Source: Pseudomonas oligotrophica | Lineage (GTDB): Bacteria > Pseudomonadota > Gammaproteobacteria > Pseudomonadales > Pseudomonadaceae | Assembly: GCF_021726475.1 (NCBI RefSeq) | Contig: NZ_JAKJRU010000002.1 | Span: forward strand, 310,001-374,000 | DNA: 64,000 bases | Direction of reading: 5' to 3' | Notes under the pieces: model-generated | Seen by the model: only the letters and a program-made list of their open reading frames with translations | Told to the model about the DNA's origin: nothing | Databases searched by the model: none | Part shown: positions 29,652-39,480 of the stretch, piece by piece | Layout of the letters: every line of letters starts with the position of its first letter | Numbering within the stretch: position 1 is the first letter of the stretch | Translations under genes and position numbers: made by a program

Positions 29652-30697
29652 TGGACATCAAGGAAGCGCTCAACCGGGTCGTGGCGCAACTGGACCTGAC
29701 CACCGACGAAATGCAGGACGTGATGCGCCAGATCATGACCGGGCAGTGCACCGATGCGCAGATCGGCGCCTTCCTCATGGGCATGCGCATGAAGAGCGAG
29801 ACCATCGACGAGATCGTCGGCGCGGTGCAGGTGATGCGCGAGCTGGCCGCGCCGGTACATTTCGCCAGCGAACGGCTGGTCGATACCTGCGGCACCGGCG
29901 GCGACGGCATGAACATCTTCAACGTCTCCACCGCGGCCGCCTTCGTCGTCGCCGCGGCCGGCGGCAAGGTGGCCAAGCACGGCAACCGCGCGGTCTCCGG
30001 CAAGAGCGGCAGCGCCGACCTGCTGGAGGCGGCCGGCGTCTACCTCGACCTCACCCCCGAGCAGGTGGCGCGCAGTGTCGATGCGGTGGGCGTGGGCTTC
30101 ATGTTCGCCCCGGCCCATCACGGCGCCATGCGCTTCGCCGCCGGTCCGCGGCGCGAACTGGGGCTGCGCACGCTGTTCAATATCCTTGGGCCGATGTCCA
30201 ACCCGGCCGGCGTCAAGCACCAGGTGCTCGGCGTGTTCAGCAAGGCGTTGTGCCGGCCGATGGCCGAGGTGCTGCAGCGCCTGGGCAGCAAGCACGTGCT
30301 GGTGGTGCATGCGCAGGACGGCCTGGACGAGATCAGCCTGGCCGCGCCGACCCACGTGGCCGAGCTCAGGGATGGCAGCATCCGCGAATACAGCGTGCAG
30401 CCGGAGGACTTCGGCATCCGCAGCCAGAGCCTGATCGGCCTGAACGTCGAGGACGCCCAGGGCTCGCTGGCCCTGATCAAGGATGCGCTTGGCCGCCGGC
30501 AGACCGATAACGGCCAGAAGGCCGCGGACATGATCGTGCTGAACGCCGGCGCCGCGCTCTACGCCGCCGACCAGGCCGCGACGCTGAAGGAGGGCGTGGC
30601 CCTGGCCCACGATGCGCTGAGCACCGGCCTGGCGCGTGACAAGCTGGAGGAACTGGTGTCCTTTACCGCCGTGTTCAAGCAGGAGAATGCCCGATGA
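29651..30697 (+). CDS. trpD: Anthranilate phosphoribosyltransferase TrpD
   Basis: Transfers phosphoribosyl from PRPP to anthranilate, the second pathway step. 348 residues. PRPP-binding glycine-rich loop [17 protein letters not shown] at about residues 78-94, and [15 protein letters not shown] behind it. Overlaps trpG by one base and trpC by ATGA. Confidence 0.96.
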   Translation: MDIKEALNRVVAQLDLTTDEMQDVMRQIMTGQCTDAQIGAFLMGMRMKSETIDEIVGAVQVMRELAAPVHFASERLVDTCGTGGDGMNIFNVSTAAAFVVAAAGGKVAKHGNRAVSGKSGSADLLEAAGVYLDLTPEQVARSVDAVGVGFMFAPAHHGAMRFAAGPRRELGLRTLFNILGPMSNPAGVKHQVLGVFSKALCRPMAEVLQRLGSKHVLVVHAQDGLDEISLAAPTHVAELRDGSIREYSVQPEDFGIRSQSLIGLNVEDAQGSLALIKDALGRRQTDNGQKAADMIVLNAGAALYAADQAATLKEGVALAHDALSTGLARDKLEELVSFTAVFKQENAR

Positions 30698-31527
30698 GCG
30701 TGCCAACCGTGCTGGAGAAGATCGTCGCCCGCAAGGCCGTGGAAGTGGCCGAGCGCCGCGCCCGGGTCTCGCTGAATGAGCTGGCGCGCCAGGCCGCGGC
30801 GGCCGACCCGGTGCGCGGCTTCGCCGATGCGCTGGTCCGCCGCGTGCGGGCCAAGGAGGCGGCGGTGATCGCCGAGGTGAAGAAGGCCTCGCCGAGCAAG
30901 GGCGTGTTGCGCGAGAACTTCGACCCGGCCGAGATCGCCCACAGCTACGAGGCCGGTGGCGCGGCCTGCCTGTCGGTGCTCACCGACATCGATTTCTTCC
31001 AGGGCGCCGACGCCTACCTGCAGCAGGCGCGCGCGGCCTGCAGCCTGCCGGTGATCCGCAAGGACTTCATGATCGACCCCTACCAGGTGGTCGAGGCGCG
31101 GGCGCTGGGCGCCGACTGCATCCTGCTGATCGCCGCGGTGCTGGACGACGGCCAGCTGGCCGAGCTGGCCGCCGAAGCGCGCCGCCTGGGCATGGACGTG
31201 CTGGTCGAGGTGCACGACGGCGACGAGCTGGAGCGCGCGCTGAAGCTGGAAACGCCGCTGGTGGGCATCAACAACCGCAACCTGCACACCTTCGAGGTGA
31301 ATCTGGAAACCACCCTCGACCTGCTGCCACGCATTCCGCAGGATCGCATCGTGGTGACCGAGAGCGGCATCCTCAATCGGGCCGATGTCGAGCTGATGGA
31401 GATCAACCAGGTCTACGCCTTCCTCGTCGGCGAGGCGTTCATGCGCGCCGAGCAGCCGGGCGCCGAGCTGCAGCGGCTGTTCTTTCCCGAGCGGCGCCAG
31501 CGCACGGTAGCCGCCGATCCGCAGTAG
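30694..31527 (+). CDS. trpC: Indole-3-glycerol phosphate synthase TrpC
   Basis: Ring-closes CdRP to indole-3-glycerol phosphate. 277 residues, monofunctional (no fused TrpF), as in other pseudomonads, where trpF and trpBA are elsewhere. Catalytic motifs: [42 protein letters not shown] and TESGI. It ends the operon at a strong terminator. Confidence 0.96.
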   Translation: MSVPTVLEKIVARKAVEVAERRARVSLNELARQAAAADPVRGFADALVRRVRAKEAAVIAEVKKASPSKGVLRENFDPAEIAHSYEAGGAACLSVLTDIDFFQGADAYLQQARAACSLPVIRKDFMIDPYQVVEARALGADCILLIAAVLDDGQLAELAAEARRLGMDVLVEVHDGDELERALKLETPLVGINNRNLHTFEVNLETTLDLLPRIPQDRIVVTESGILNRADVELMEINQVYAFLVGEAFMRAEQPGAELQRLFFPERRQRTVAADPQ

Positions 31528-31548
31528 TTTCGGCCGCGCTGTGGAACG

Positions 31549-31584
31549 AAAAGGCCGGAGCCGCTCGCGCAACTCCGGCCTTTT
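31549..31584. terminator. Bidirectional intrinsic terminator between trpC and vfr
   Basis: AAAAGGCCGGAG, 12-nt loop, CTCCGGCCTTTT: a perfect 12-bp stem ending in T on either strand. It lies 21 bp after the trpC stop and 14 bp after the convergent vfr stop, so it serves both. Confidence 0.88.
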
Positions 31585-31598
31585 CGTTTCGGCGGCGT

Positions 31599-32243
31599 TC
31601 AGCGGGTGCCGAACACCACCATGGTCTTGCCCTTGACGTAGACCAGGCCCTGGGACTCCAGGCTCTTGAGTACGCGGCCGACCATCTCCCGCGAGCAGCC
31701 GACGATGCGGCCGATTTCCTGGCGGGTGATCTTGATCTGCATGCCGTCCGGGTGGGTCATGGCATCGGGCTGCTTGCACAGGTCCAGCAACGTGCGCGCG
31801 ACGCGGCCGGTGACGTCGAGGAAGGCCAGGTCTCCGACCTTGCGCGTGGTGTTGCGCAGGCGATCGGCCATCTGGCTGCCCAGCGCGTAGAGGATCTCCG
31901 GGTCCTGCTGGGTCAGCTCGCGGAACTTGGCGTAGCTCAGTTCGGCGACTTCGCATTCGGTCTTGGCGCGAACCCAGGCGCTGCGTTCCTTTTCGCTGCC
32001 TTCCTTCTCGAACAAGCCCATCTCGCCGAAGAAGTCGCCGGCATTGAGGTAGGCGATGATCATCTCGCGTCCGTCATCGTCTTCGATAAGGATGGTGACC
32101 GAGCCCTTGACGATATAGAACAGCGACTCGCAACGATCCCCCTGGTAAATGATCGTGCTCTTGGCGGTGTAGCGCCGTCTGTGGCAGTGCGCCAGCAGCT
32201 TGTCGATATTCTTCATCTTGGGCGTAAGTGTGATAGCTACCAT
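31599..32243 (-). CDS. vfr: cAMP-responsive virulence regulator Vfr (CRP family)
   Basis: Global cAMP receptor protein of Pseudomonas controlling type IV pili, type III secretion, quorum sensing and exotoxins in P. aeruginosa. 214 residues, the same length as P. aeruginosa Vfr. Cyclic-nucleotide domain motifs: [10 protein letters not shown] and the arginine-serine pair in [20 protein letters not shown]-binding helix in [27 protein letters not shown] at 32243 (MVAITLTPK) matches orthologues; the upstream in-frame extension does not. The position after trpC is conserved. Confidence 0.96.
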   Translation of the reverse strand: MVAITLTPKMKNIDKLLAHCHRRRYTAKSTIIYQGDRCESLFYIVKGSVTILIEDDDGREMIIAYLNAGDFFGEMGLFEKEGSEKERSAWVRAKTECEVAELSYAKFRELTQQDPEILYALGSQMADRLRNTTRKVGDLAFLDVTGRVARTLLDLCKQPDAMTHPDGMQIKITRQEIGRIVGCSREMVGRVLKSLESQGLVYVKGKTMVVFGTR

Positions 32244-32460
32244 GCTGTGGGTCCCGGAAATACTTTGGAAAGGGCTGGTTCTTATTATTCGTAACCGTTT
32301 TTTTATCGTGGCCAGGCCAACCCACCAAGGGTAAGTGACCGGGCCCAAGTTGCGACAGTATGAATTAACGGGTCAGCGTACCTTTGGTCGGGTCCGCTGC
32401 CCGCAGCGGCAGAAGTCCACATGTTAAGCTATTGCTCCTTTCAATTTGTGGAGCCAGTTG

Positions 32461-32883
32461 ATGAAAGCGCGCATTCAATGGGTCGATGGCGCCATGTTTT
32501 TGGGCGAATCGGGCAGTGGCCATGTCGTGGTGATGGACGGCCCGCCCGAAGCCGGCGGGCGCAACCTCGGCGTGCGGCCCATGGAAATGCTGCTGCTGGG
32601 CCTCGGCGGCTGCAGCAACTTCGACGTGGTGAGCATCCTGAAGAAGTCGCGCCAGGCGGTGGACAGCTGCGAGGCCTTCGTCGAGGCCGAGCGCGCCAGC
32701 GAGGACCCCAAGGTCTTCACCAGGATCCACCTGCGCTTCGTGGTCAAGGGCCGCGGGCTGAAGGAGCCGCAGGTCAAGCGCGCGGTGGAACTGTCGGCGG
32801 AGAAGTACTGCTCGGCCTCGATCATGCTCGGCCGCGCCGGCGTCGAGATCAGCCATTCCTACGAGATCGTCGAACTCGAGTGA
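32461..32883 (+). CDS. OsmC/Ohr family protein
   Basis: A 140-residue OsmC-type thiol peroxidase-like protein. The two conserved cysteines are C51 (LGGCSNFDVV) and C117 (EKYCSASIML), consistent with hydroperoxide reduction in the cytoplasm. ATG at 32461 (MKARIQWVDGAMF) is preferred over one five codons upstream; GGAG lies 8 nt before it. It is divergent from vfr across a 217-bp intergenic region, an arrangement known from P. aeruginosa. Specific substrate unknown. Confidence 0.9.
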   Translation: MKARIQWVDGAMFLGESGSGHVVVMDGPPEAGGRNLGVRPMEMLLLGLGGCSNFDVVSILKKSRQAVDSCEAFVEAERASEDPKVFTRIHLRFVVKGRGLKEPQVKRAVELSAEKYCSASIMLGRAGVEISHSYEIVELE

Positions 32884-32935
32884 CGCAGCGCCGCGACGGG
32901 GTGCTCCTGCTCCTGTCTGCGGCGATTCGCTGCCG

Positions 32936-32957
32936 AACGCCCGGTCAGCCGGGCGTT
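32936..32957. terminator. Intrinsic terminator between osmC-like gene and CDF gene
   Basis: AACGCCCGG, loop TCAG, CCGGGCGTT with TTTCT following on the plus strand: a perfect 9-bp stem. It serves the plus-strand OsmC gene and could also end the convergent transporter gene. Confidence 0.8.
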
Positions 32958-33007
32958 TCTGCGTCTGGCGCGGCAAAGGCGCGCCACCTGCCGCGCCGGA
33001 TTCGGCG

Positions 33008-33898
33008 TCAGCTCTTTCTCACCACTTCCTGCGGATCGGCGTGTACCAGCACCTCGGCGCGCGGGTACTGGGCCTTGATCGCCGCCTCCACCTCGTCGCA
33101 CAGCGCATGGGCGCGCGACAGCGACAGCTCGCCGGGCAGCTCCAGGTGCAGCTGGACGAACCAGCGCGTGCCCGAGATCCGCGTGCGCAGGTCATGGCAG
33201 CCGAGCACGCCCGGCACCCCGCAGGCCAGGCGCTGCATGTCCTCGCCGATCTCCGGCGCGAGTTCGGTATCCATCAGCACGGCGGAGGCCTCGCGCAGGA
33301 TGCTCGCCGCGCTCCACAGGATGTAGAAGGCGATGGCGATGCCGAACACCGCATCCAGCCGCGACCAGCCGTAGCTGGCCAGCACCAGCGCCAGCAGGAT
33401 GCTGAGATTGAGCAAGAGGTCGGAACGATAGTGCAGCGAGTCGGCGCGGATCGCCGTCGAGCCGGTGAGGTGCACCACATGCCGCTGGTAGGCCAGCAGC
33501 GCGGCGGTCAGGACCAGCGAGACGACGATCACCGCGATGCCCAGCGTCGGCGCGCCCAGCGGCTGCGGATGCAGCAGGCGGTCGATGCCCTGCACGCCGA
33601 CCAGCAGCGCACTGACGCCGATGAACGCCGCCTGGCCGAGGCCGGCCAGCGCCTCGGCCTTGCCGTGGCCGTAGCGGTGGTCGTCGTCGGCCGGGCGCAG
33701 CGAGTAGTGCACGGCGAGCAGGTTGATCAGCGAGGCGGCGCCATCGAGCAGCGAGTCGGTGAGGCCGGCCAGCAGGCTGACCGAGCCGCTCAGCCACCAG
33801 GCCACCGCCTTGCTCAGGGCGAGGAACAGCGCCACGGCCAGCGCGGCACCCGAGGCGCGGCGCAGCAGGCGGGCGTGTTCGGCGCTGACGCTCATCAT
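33008..33898 (-). CDS. fieF: Cation diffusion facilitator, FieF/YiiP-like
   Basis: Proton-coupled exporter of divalent cations (Zn/Fe class), 296 residues. The intramembrane zinc site is complete: D48 and D52 in LTDSLLD, H156 and D160 in LHYRSD. The DDDHRYGHGKAE loop (about 71-82) is the second FieF-type site. Six membrane helices precede a cytoplasmic C-terminal domain. Two adjacent ATGs occur; the second (33895) has better spacing from GAGG. Its stop lies 124 bp past the convergent OsmC stop. Confidence 0.9.
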   Translation of the reverse strand: MMSVSAEHARLLRRASGAALAVALFLALSKAVAWWLSGSVSLLAGLTDSLLDGAASLINLLAVHYSLRPADDDHRYGHGKAEALAGLGQAAFIGVSALLVGVQGIDRLLHPQPLGAPTLGIAVIVVSLVLTAALLAYQRHVVHLTGSTAIRADSLHYRSDLLLNLSILLALVLASYGWSRLDAVFGIAIAFYILWSAASILREASAVLMDTELAPEIGEDMQRLACGVPGVLGCHDLRTRISGTRWFVQLHLELPGELSLSRAHALCDEVEAAIKAQYPRAEVLVHADPQEVVRKS

Positions 33899-33914
33899 CC
33901 GGCCTCGCGCGGGC

Positions 33915-34331
33915 TCAGGCGGCCGGCTGCAGGCCGAGCGCGGCGAGCTGCTCGCTGCCGCCGTGCTGGCGGATCAGGCGCGGGTCGTCCAGCGGCAGGC
34001 TGCGGCCGGTTTCCGCCTCGATGATGGCTTTCAGGCGGGCCTGGTCGATCTGGCCGTCGGCGCCGATGGCGTCCTGCAGCTTCTCGGGGGCGACCGAATA
34101 CTGGCCGTTGGGCAGGTAGATGGCGCCGGTGGCGAAGTCGATGGCGAAGGCGATCAGGCCGGGGATCACATAGAACAGCAGGCCCACCGCGTTGAGCACG
34201 GCGACCGCGGGATCGATGCGGCCGTCGATCTGCCCGCGACGGTCAGGGTAGAAGAGCGTGCCGCAGGCCGACAGCTGGGTGACGAGGGATGCGGCCAACA
34301 CGCCGCCGATGATGCGGTTGCACTTGCCCAT
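33915..34331 (-). CDS. Conserved lipoprotein with C-terminal helical domain
   Basis: 138 residues from ATG at 34331. A lipoprotein signal ends in LSAC (lipobox, cysteine near residue 23), followed by a short YPDRRGQIDGRIDPAVAVLN segment and a hydrophobic hairpin (about 45-70, LLFYVIPGLIAFAIDF). The C-terminal half (about 90-125) is predicted helical. Similar proteins sit between hrpB and the CDF gene in P. aeruginosa. I do not recognise a functional family. Confidence 0.8.
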   Translation of the reverse strand: MGKCNRIIGGVLAASLVTQLSACGTLFYPDRRGQIDGRIDPAVAVLNAVGLLFYVIPGLIAFAIDFATGAIYLPNGQYSVAPEKLQDAIGADGQIDQARLKAIIEAETGRSLPLDDPRLIRQHGGSEQLAALGLQPAA

Positions 34332-34790
34332 TGGGGACCTCCTGGAAATGTGGCGCAACTATACAGGCTCGCACGACGAAAGCATTGCGCGATGGCTCTC
34401 AAGCCAACAGACCGCGGCAGGGATGGCGACGTTCGCGGCAGGCCAGGACGAGCATTGCGGTGTTGCCCGGCGCCCTTGCAGTACGTCTTGGGCCTGCTTT
34501 GGTTGCGTCGCAACTGCTTCGGGGCGCGCCATGGCCGCGGCCTGCCGGTCGGCGGGGCGTCAGGCTATGATGTCGGCCCTGCGTGGCGCGCCGCTCCGCA
34601 GCAGGGCCGCGATCGTGACGCCTGCGGCCGGCCTGTGCGGCGTCGCTCTGGCCGGTGTGCGGTCCGCTGCGCTAGCAGGCCGGGCGGGCGGGCCTGCAGC
34701 CTGGCCGCCGGCTGGCTGTAGCGTCACCCGAGGGCCCGGCGCTGCGGCCCATGATCGTCCTCTTCTTTTCCATGGTCGAAGCGAGATTCC
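34332..34790. other. Intergenic region between lipoprotein gene and hrpB
   Basis: 459 bp without a supportable gene. Short open frames on both strands lack ribosome-binding sites and any recognisable protein. It must hold divergent promoters for the lipoprotein and hrpB, but no convincing -35/-10 pair, repeat or strong hairpin stands out by eye. Confidence 0.6.
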
Positions 34791-37301
34791 ATGATTCCAC
34801 TGCCCATCGACGACGCGCTGCCAGCGCTGCGCCAGGCCCTGCTTTCGCGTGACGAGGCCGTGCTCGAGGCGCCGCCCGGCGCCGGCAAGACCACCCGCGT
34901 GCCGCTGGCGCTGCTCGACGAGCCCTGGCTGGCCGGGCAGGGCATCCTCATGCTCGAGCCGCGCCGCCTGGCTGCGCGTGCCGCGGCCGAGCGGCTGGCC
35001 GCCGAGTTGGGCGAGAAGGTCGGCCAGACGGTGGGCTACCGCATTCGCCTGGACAGCAAGGTCGGCCCGCAGACCCGTATCGAGGTGGTCACCGAGGGCA
35101 TCCTCGCCCGTCGCCTGCAGGACGACCCGGGCCTGGAGGGTGTCGGTCTGGTGATCTTCGACGAATTCCACGAACGCAGCCTGGATGCCGACCTGGCCCT
35201 GGCGCTGACCCTCAACGCCCGCGCCCTGCTGCGCGACGAGCCGCTCAAGGTGCTGCTGATGTCCGCCACGCTGGAGGGCGAGCGGCTGGCGGCGATGCTC
35301 GACCAGGCGCCGGTGGTGCGCAGCGAGGGGCGCATGCACCCGGTGGCGTTGCGCTGGGGGCGGCCCTGGCGCCCGGCCGAGCGTATCGAGGCGACGGTGG
35401 TGCAGACGGTGCTGCAGGCGCTGGACGAGGAATCCGGCAGCCTGCTGGTGTTCCTGCCCGGCCAGGGTGAGATCCGCCGCGTGCACCAGGCGCTCGGCGA
35501 GGCGTTGGCCGAACGTCCGGGCCTGCAGCTTTGCCCGTTGCACGGCGAACTCGAGCTGGCCGCCCAGCGCGCGGCGATCGAGCCCGCCCCGGCGGGGCAG
35601 CGCAAGGTGGTGCTGGCGACCAACATCGCCGAGACCAGCCTGACCATCGAGGGCGTGCGGGTGGTGATCGATGCCGGCCTGGCCCGGGTGCCGAGCTTCG
35701 ACCCCGGCAGCGGCATGACGCGGCTGGAGACGCGCCGCATCTCGCGCGCCTCGGCCACCCAGCGCGCCGGCCGCGCCGGGCGCCTGGAGCCCGGCGTGTG
35801 CTACCGCCTGTGGTCCGAGGAGCAGCATGCCCAGCTGGCCGCCCATGGCGAGCCGGAAATCCTCCAGGCCGACCTCGCCCCGCTGGCCTTGCAGCTGGCG
35901 CGCTGGGGTGCCGAGCCGGCCGAGCTGGCCTGGCTGGACCTGCCGCCGGCGGCGGCCTTCGCCCAGGCCCAGGACCTGCTCGCGCGCCTCGGCGCGCTGC
36001 AACACAACGAGCGTGGCGCCTGGCAGATCACCGCCCACGGCCAGCGCATGGCCCTCTTGCCGGCGCATCCGCGCCTGGCGCACATGCTGCTGCGTGGCCA
36101 GGCGCTCGGCCAGTCGCGGCTGGCCGCCGACGTCGCGGCGCTGCTCGGCGAGCGCGACATCCTGCGCGGGGCAGGCGCCGACCTTGCGTTGCGCCTGCCG
36201 GCCTTGCGCGAAGGCCGCGGTGGTGATGTGCAGCGCATCCGCCAGCTGGCACGCCAGTTCGGCGCCCTGCTGCCGGCTGCAGCGGGGCAGCCGGCGCAGC
36301 TGGATGAGGCGCACGCACTGGCGGCGCTGCTGGCGTTCGCCTACCCCGACCGCGTCGCCTGCCAGCGCCGCGAGGGCGGCGGCCACTATCGGCTGGCCAA
36401 CGGACGCGCCGCGCACTTCGTCGAGGCGGATGCCCTGATGAAGCAGCCCTGGCTGGTGGTCGCCGAACTGGGCAGCCAGCAGGGCCAGCGTGACGAGCGC
36501 ATCTACCGCGCGGTGGCGCTGGACCCGGCGCTGTTCGACGAGGTGCTGGCCGAGCAGGTCGCGCAGCATGACGAGCTGGACTGGGACGAGCGCGAGGGCG
36601 TGCTGCGCGCCGAGCGCCAGCGCCGGGTCGGCCAGCTGGTACTGGCGCGCGAGCCGCTGCCCGGGCTGGACGAGCAGGCCCGCGGCCGCGCGCTGCTGGC
36701 ACTGGTCCGGCGCAAGGGGCTGGAGTTGCTGCCCTGGACGCCGGAGCTGCGCCAGTGGCAGGCGCGCATCGCCCTGCTGCGCCGGCTGGACCTGGACAGC
36801 CAGGGGCAGAGCGCCTGGCCGGACCTGGGCGATGCCGCGCTGCTGCAGCAGCTGGAGGAGTGGCTGCTGCCCTATCTCGGCAAGGTGTCGCGGCTGGCGC
36901 ACTTCGCCCAGCTCGACTTGCCGGCGATGCTCGCCGGCCTGCTGCCCTGGCCGCTGCCGCGCCAGCTCGACGAGCAGGCGCCGGTGGCCATCGAGGTGCC
37001 GTCCGGGTCGCGTATCCGCCTGGACTACAGCGAGTCGCCGCCGGTGCTGGCGGTGCGCCTGCAGGAGCTGTTCGGCCTGGCCGAGACGCCGCGGGTCGCC
37101 GGCGGCCGGCAGCCGGTCAAGCTGCACCTGCTGTCGCCGGCGCGGCGCCCGGTGCAGGTCACCCAGGACCTGGCGAGCTTCTGGGCCAACACCTACCTGG
37201 AGGTGAAGAAGGACCTCAAGGGCCGCTATCCCAAGCACTACTGGCCGGACGACCCGCTGGTCGCCGAGCCCACCGCGCGGGCCAAGCCGCGCGGCCGCTG
37301 A
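34791..37301 (+). CDS. hrpB: ATP-dependent RNA helicase HrpB
   Basis: DEAH-family helicase, 836 residues, the usual length. Walker A APPGAGKTT (27-35), motif II DEFH (124-127, HrpB's variant of DEAH), motif III SATLEG, motif V TNIAETSLTIEGV and motif VI QRAGRAGR, followed by HA2 and the HrpB-specific C-terminal domain. Its cellular RNA substrate is not well defined. It converges on the binding-protein gene four bases downstream. Confidence 0.95.
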   Translation: MIPLPIDDALPALRQALLSRDEAVLEAPPGAGKTTRVPLALLDEPWLAGQGILMLEPRRLAARAAAERLAAELGEKVGQTVGYRIRLDSKVGPQTRIEVVTEGILARRLQDDPGLEGVGLVIFDEFHERSLDADLALALTLNARALLRDEPLKVLLMSATLEGERLAAMLDQAPVVRSEGRMHPVALRWGRPWRPAERIEATVVQTVLQALDEESGSLLVFLPGQGEIRRVHQALGEALAERPGLQLCPLHGELELAAQRAAIEPAPAGQRKVVLATNIAETSLTIEGVRVVIDAGLARVPSFDPGSGMTRLETRRISRASATQRAGRAGRLEPGVCYRLWSEEQHAQLAAHGEPEILQADLAPLALQLARWGAEPAELAWLDLPPAAAFAQAQDLLARLGALQHNERGAWQITAHGQRMALLPAHPRLAHMLLRGQALGQSRLAADVAALLGERDILRGAGADLALRLPALREGRGGDVQRIRQLARQFGALLPAAAGQPAQLDEAHALAALLAFAYPDRVACQRREGGGHYRLANGRAAHFVEADALMKQPWLVVAELGSQQGQRDERIYRAVALDPALFDEVLAEQVAQHDELDWDEREGVLRAERQRRVGQLVLAREPLPGLDEQARGRALLALVRRKGLELLPWTPELRQWQARIALLRRLDLDSQGQSAWPDLGDAALLQQLEEWLLPYLGKVSRLAHFAQLDLPAMLAGLLPWPLPRQLDEQAPVAIEVPSGSRIRLDYSESPPVLAVRLQELFGLAETPRVAGGRQPVKLHLLSPARRPVQVTQDLASFWANTYLEVKKDLKGRYPKHYWPDDPLVAEPTARAKPRGR

Positions 37302-37304
37302 GGC

Positions 37305-38045
37305 TCAGCCTTCGGGCAGCGCCGCGAGGCGGCCGGCCGCGCGCAGTTCGACGAAGGCGCGGTCCAGGTTGTCGAGCACGGCTTCGCTGTCGGCGATGTG
37401 CCGCGAGACGATGAAGTGCACCGGCACCCGCTGCAGCACCACGTGCGGCAGCGCCGCCAGGCCCTGCTCGCGGCGGACCTGTTCGGCCGGCAGCTGGTAG
37501 TCGAGCAGGTAGTCGGCGCGCCGGTGCAGCAGCATCGCCAGGGCCGAGTGGTGGCTGGCGGTGCGCAGCAGGCGGATGTCCAGCGCCGGGTCCTGCAGCA
37601 GGCGGTTGATCCGCGGCCAGTAGCTGTAGCCGTTGAGGATGATCAGGCCCTGGCCGGCGAGGCTGTCGGGAATGCGCGGCGGCGGGGTGTCGGCGCGGTG
37701 GTAGAGGTTGAGCTGGGTATGGCCGACGTTGTGACGCGACTCCAGGGTGTGGCTGCGCAGTTCGATCTTGCCCGGGGCGCCGAGCCAGACGTCGACCGTG
37801 CCATCCACCAGCGCCGCGTAGAGGCGCGCGCTGGGCAGCTGCCGGAAGCGCGGCTGGTAGCCGGCCTGGCGCAGTACCTGGCGGGTCAGGTCGGCCATCT
37901 CGCCGCGGGTCACGCCGTGCTCGTCGCGGTACATCACCGGCGGGAAGTCGTAGTAGCCGACCGTCAGCAGACGCTCGGCGGCCTGCGCCTGGAGAGCGCT
38001 CAGGCCGACCAGCAGCAGGGCGAGGAGGGACAGCGGGCGACGCAC
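37305..38045 (-). CDS. Periplasmic family-3 solute-binding-like protein
   Basis: 246 residues using GTG at 38045 behind AAGGAAG; the upstream-extended frame is not protein-like. A signal peptide (about 1-22, ending LQAQA|AE) precedes a SBP_bac_3 fold with LTVGYYDFPPVMYRDEHG and GTVDVWLGAPGKIE motifs, as in polar amino-acid binding proteins. No permease or ATPase lies nearby, so it is an orphan that could support a distant transporter or act in sensing. Divergent from the SDR gene. Confidence 0.82.
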   Translation of the reverse strand: MRRPLSLLALLLVGLSALQAQAAERLLTVGYYDFPPVMYRDEHGVTRGEMADLTRQVLRQAGYQPRFRQLPSARLYAALVDGTVDVWLGAPGKIELRSHTLESRHNVGHTQLNLYHRADTPPPRIPDSLAGQGLIILNGYSYWPRINRLLQDPALDIRLLRTASHHSALAMLLHRRADYLLDYQLPAEQVRREQGLAALPHVVLQRVPVHFIVSRHIADSEAVLDNLDRAFVELRAAGRLAALPEG

Positions 38046-38174
38046 GGTTCGGTCTTCCTTGACGATGGGGGCCGCAGAGGATGCGCAGTCGTGCCGCGGT
38101 TGTCCATCGTCGATCAGTCGCAGGCGACCCCCGGCGCGCCTGGCTATGCTCAAGGCAAGACCGGGAGGTGCCGC

Positions 38175-39014
38175 ATGCGTCGCAAGGTGTTCGTCAGCAA
38201 GGTTTTCGATCGCAAGGTGGTGCTGATCACCGGCGGTTGCGCCGGGATCGGCCGTGCGCTGGCGCTACGCATGGCCCAGGCCGGGGCGCGCCTGGCGATC
38301 CTCGACCTGGACCAGGCGGCGCTCGACAGCCTGGTCCAGCACCTGCACAGCCACCACAACGCCGATGCCCTGGGGCTGCGCTGCGACGTCGCCGATGCGC
38401 AGGCGGTACAGCGCGCGGTGGCGCTGGTCATCGAGCGTTTCGGCGGCATCGACATCCTGGTCAACAACGCCGGCATCACCCATCGCAGCCGCATCGTCGA
38501 CACCGAGCTCGCAGTGTTCGAGCGGATCATGGCGGTGAATTTCTATGGCGCGCTGCACTGCACCCAGGCGGCGCTGCCCTCGCTGATCGAGCGCCAGGGC
38601 CAGATCATCGTGCTCAGCTCGCTGTCGCAATATGCGCCGGTGCCCAACCGGGGCGCCTACAACGCCAGCAAGCACGCGCTGCACGGGCTGTTCGACACGC
38701 TGCGTGGCGAGCTGGTCGGCACGGCGGTGAACGTCATGCTGGTATGCCCCGGCTATACCGCGACCGACCTGCGCAAGAACGTGCTGGTCGGCGACGGCTC
38801 CACCGCGCCGCACCCGGCGCTGGCCCTCGGCCGGCTGGCCTCGCCGCAGGATGTCGCCGAGGCCATCTACCAGGGTGCGCTGAGGCGACGACAACTGCTG
38901 GTGCTGTCCAACCTCGACTGGAAGGCGCGCCTGCTGGCGCGCTGCTGCCCGCGCATGTACGAGCGCTTCCTGCTGCCGCGCCTGCTTGCCAGCCGCCAGG
39001 CGGTACAGACCTAG
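38175..39014 (+). CDS. Short-chain dehydrogenase/reductase
   Basis: 279 residues. Classical SDR: cofactor motif TGGCAGIG (about 19-26), NNAG (about 98-101), catalytic Ser in VLSSLSQ and YNASK (Tyr/Lys). Aspartate after strand two (LAILDLDQ) favours NAD over NADP. ATG at 38175 with GGGAGG. A basic, hydrophobic C-terminus (WKARLLARCCPRMYERFLL) suggests membrane association. Substrate unknown. Confidence 0.88.
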   Translation: MRRKVFVSKVFDRKVVLITGGCAGIGRALALRMAQAGARLAILDLDQAALDSLVQHLHSHHNADALGLRCDVADAQAVQRAVALVIERFGGIDILVNNAGITHRSRIVDTELAVFERIMAVNFYGALHCTQAALPSLIERQGQIIVLSSLSQYAPVPNRGAYNASKHALHGLFDTLRGELVGTAVNVMLVCPGYTATDLRKNVLVGDGSTAPHPALALGRLASPQDVAEAIYQGALRRRQLLVLSNLDWKARLLARCCPRMYERFLLPRLLASRQAVQT

Positions 39015-39017
39015 CCG

Positions 39018-39416
39018 TCAGCCCATGTCCCAGTAGGCCGCCTCGATCTTGTGGCCGTCCAGGTCGCGGACGAAGCAGCCGTAGTAGGCCTCGCCGTAGT
39101 CGGCGCGCGGGCCCGGCGCGCCCTCGTCGGTAGCACCGGCGGCCAGGGCAGCACGGTGGAAGGCATCCACCGCGGCGCGGTCGCTGGCGAAGAAGCCGAC
39201 GTGGGTGCCGTTGCCGACCGTTGCCGGGGCGCCGTCGATCGGCGTCTGCAGCCAGAACTCCGGGTACTCGCGGCCCCAGGCGATCGCCCCTGGGTGCGTC
39301 ATGATCCGCTGGCAGCCGAGGCTGGCGAGGGCCTGGTCGTAGAAGGCGGCCGCCTCGTCGAAGCGGTTGGTGCCAAGCGAGATGTGCGACAGGATGCTGG
39401 GATTGATCGTGCTCAT
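39018..39416 (-). CDS. VOC (glyoxalase/bleomycin-resistance fold) family protein
   Basis: 132 residues from ATG at 39416. Single vicinal-oxygen-chelate domain with paired beta-alpha-beta-beta-beta modules: ILSHISLGTNRFDEAAAFYD and GCFVRDLDGHKIEAAYW, the typical start and end motifs. His near the start, and the aspartate/glutamate near the end, are the potential metal ligands. It converges on the SDR gene with a 3-bp gap. The reaction cannot be assigned. Confidence 0.88.
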   Translation of the reverse strand: MSTINPSILSHISLGTNRFDEAAAFYDQALASLGCQRIMTHPGAIAWGREYPEFWLQTPIDGAPATVGNGTHVGFFASDRAAVDAFHRAALAAGATDEGAPGPRADYGEAYYGCFVRDLDGHKIEAAYWDMG

Positions 39417-39480
39417 GTGGCGGCTCCTCGGGCGGAAGCACAAGCCTAGCAAGGAGCCGGCCGATTGCCTGCCGAGCCGA

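Noticed and set aside
32244..32460. Vfr (CRP-type) autoregulatory site between vfr and the OsmC gene
   Set aside because: No convincing TGTGA-N6-TCACA-like sequence was found by eye in the intergenic region.
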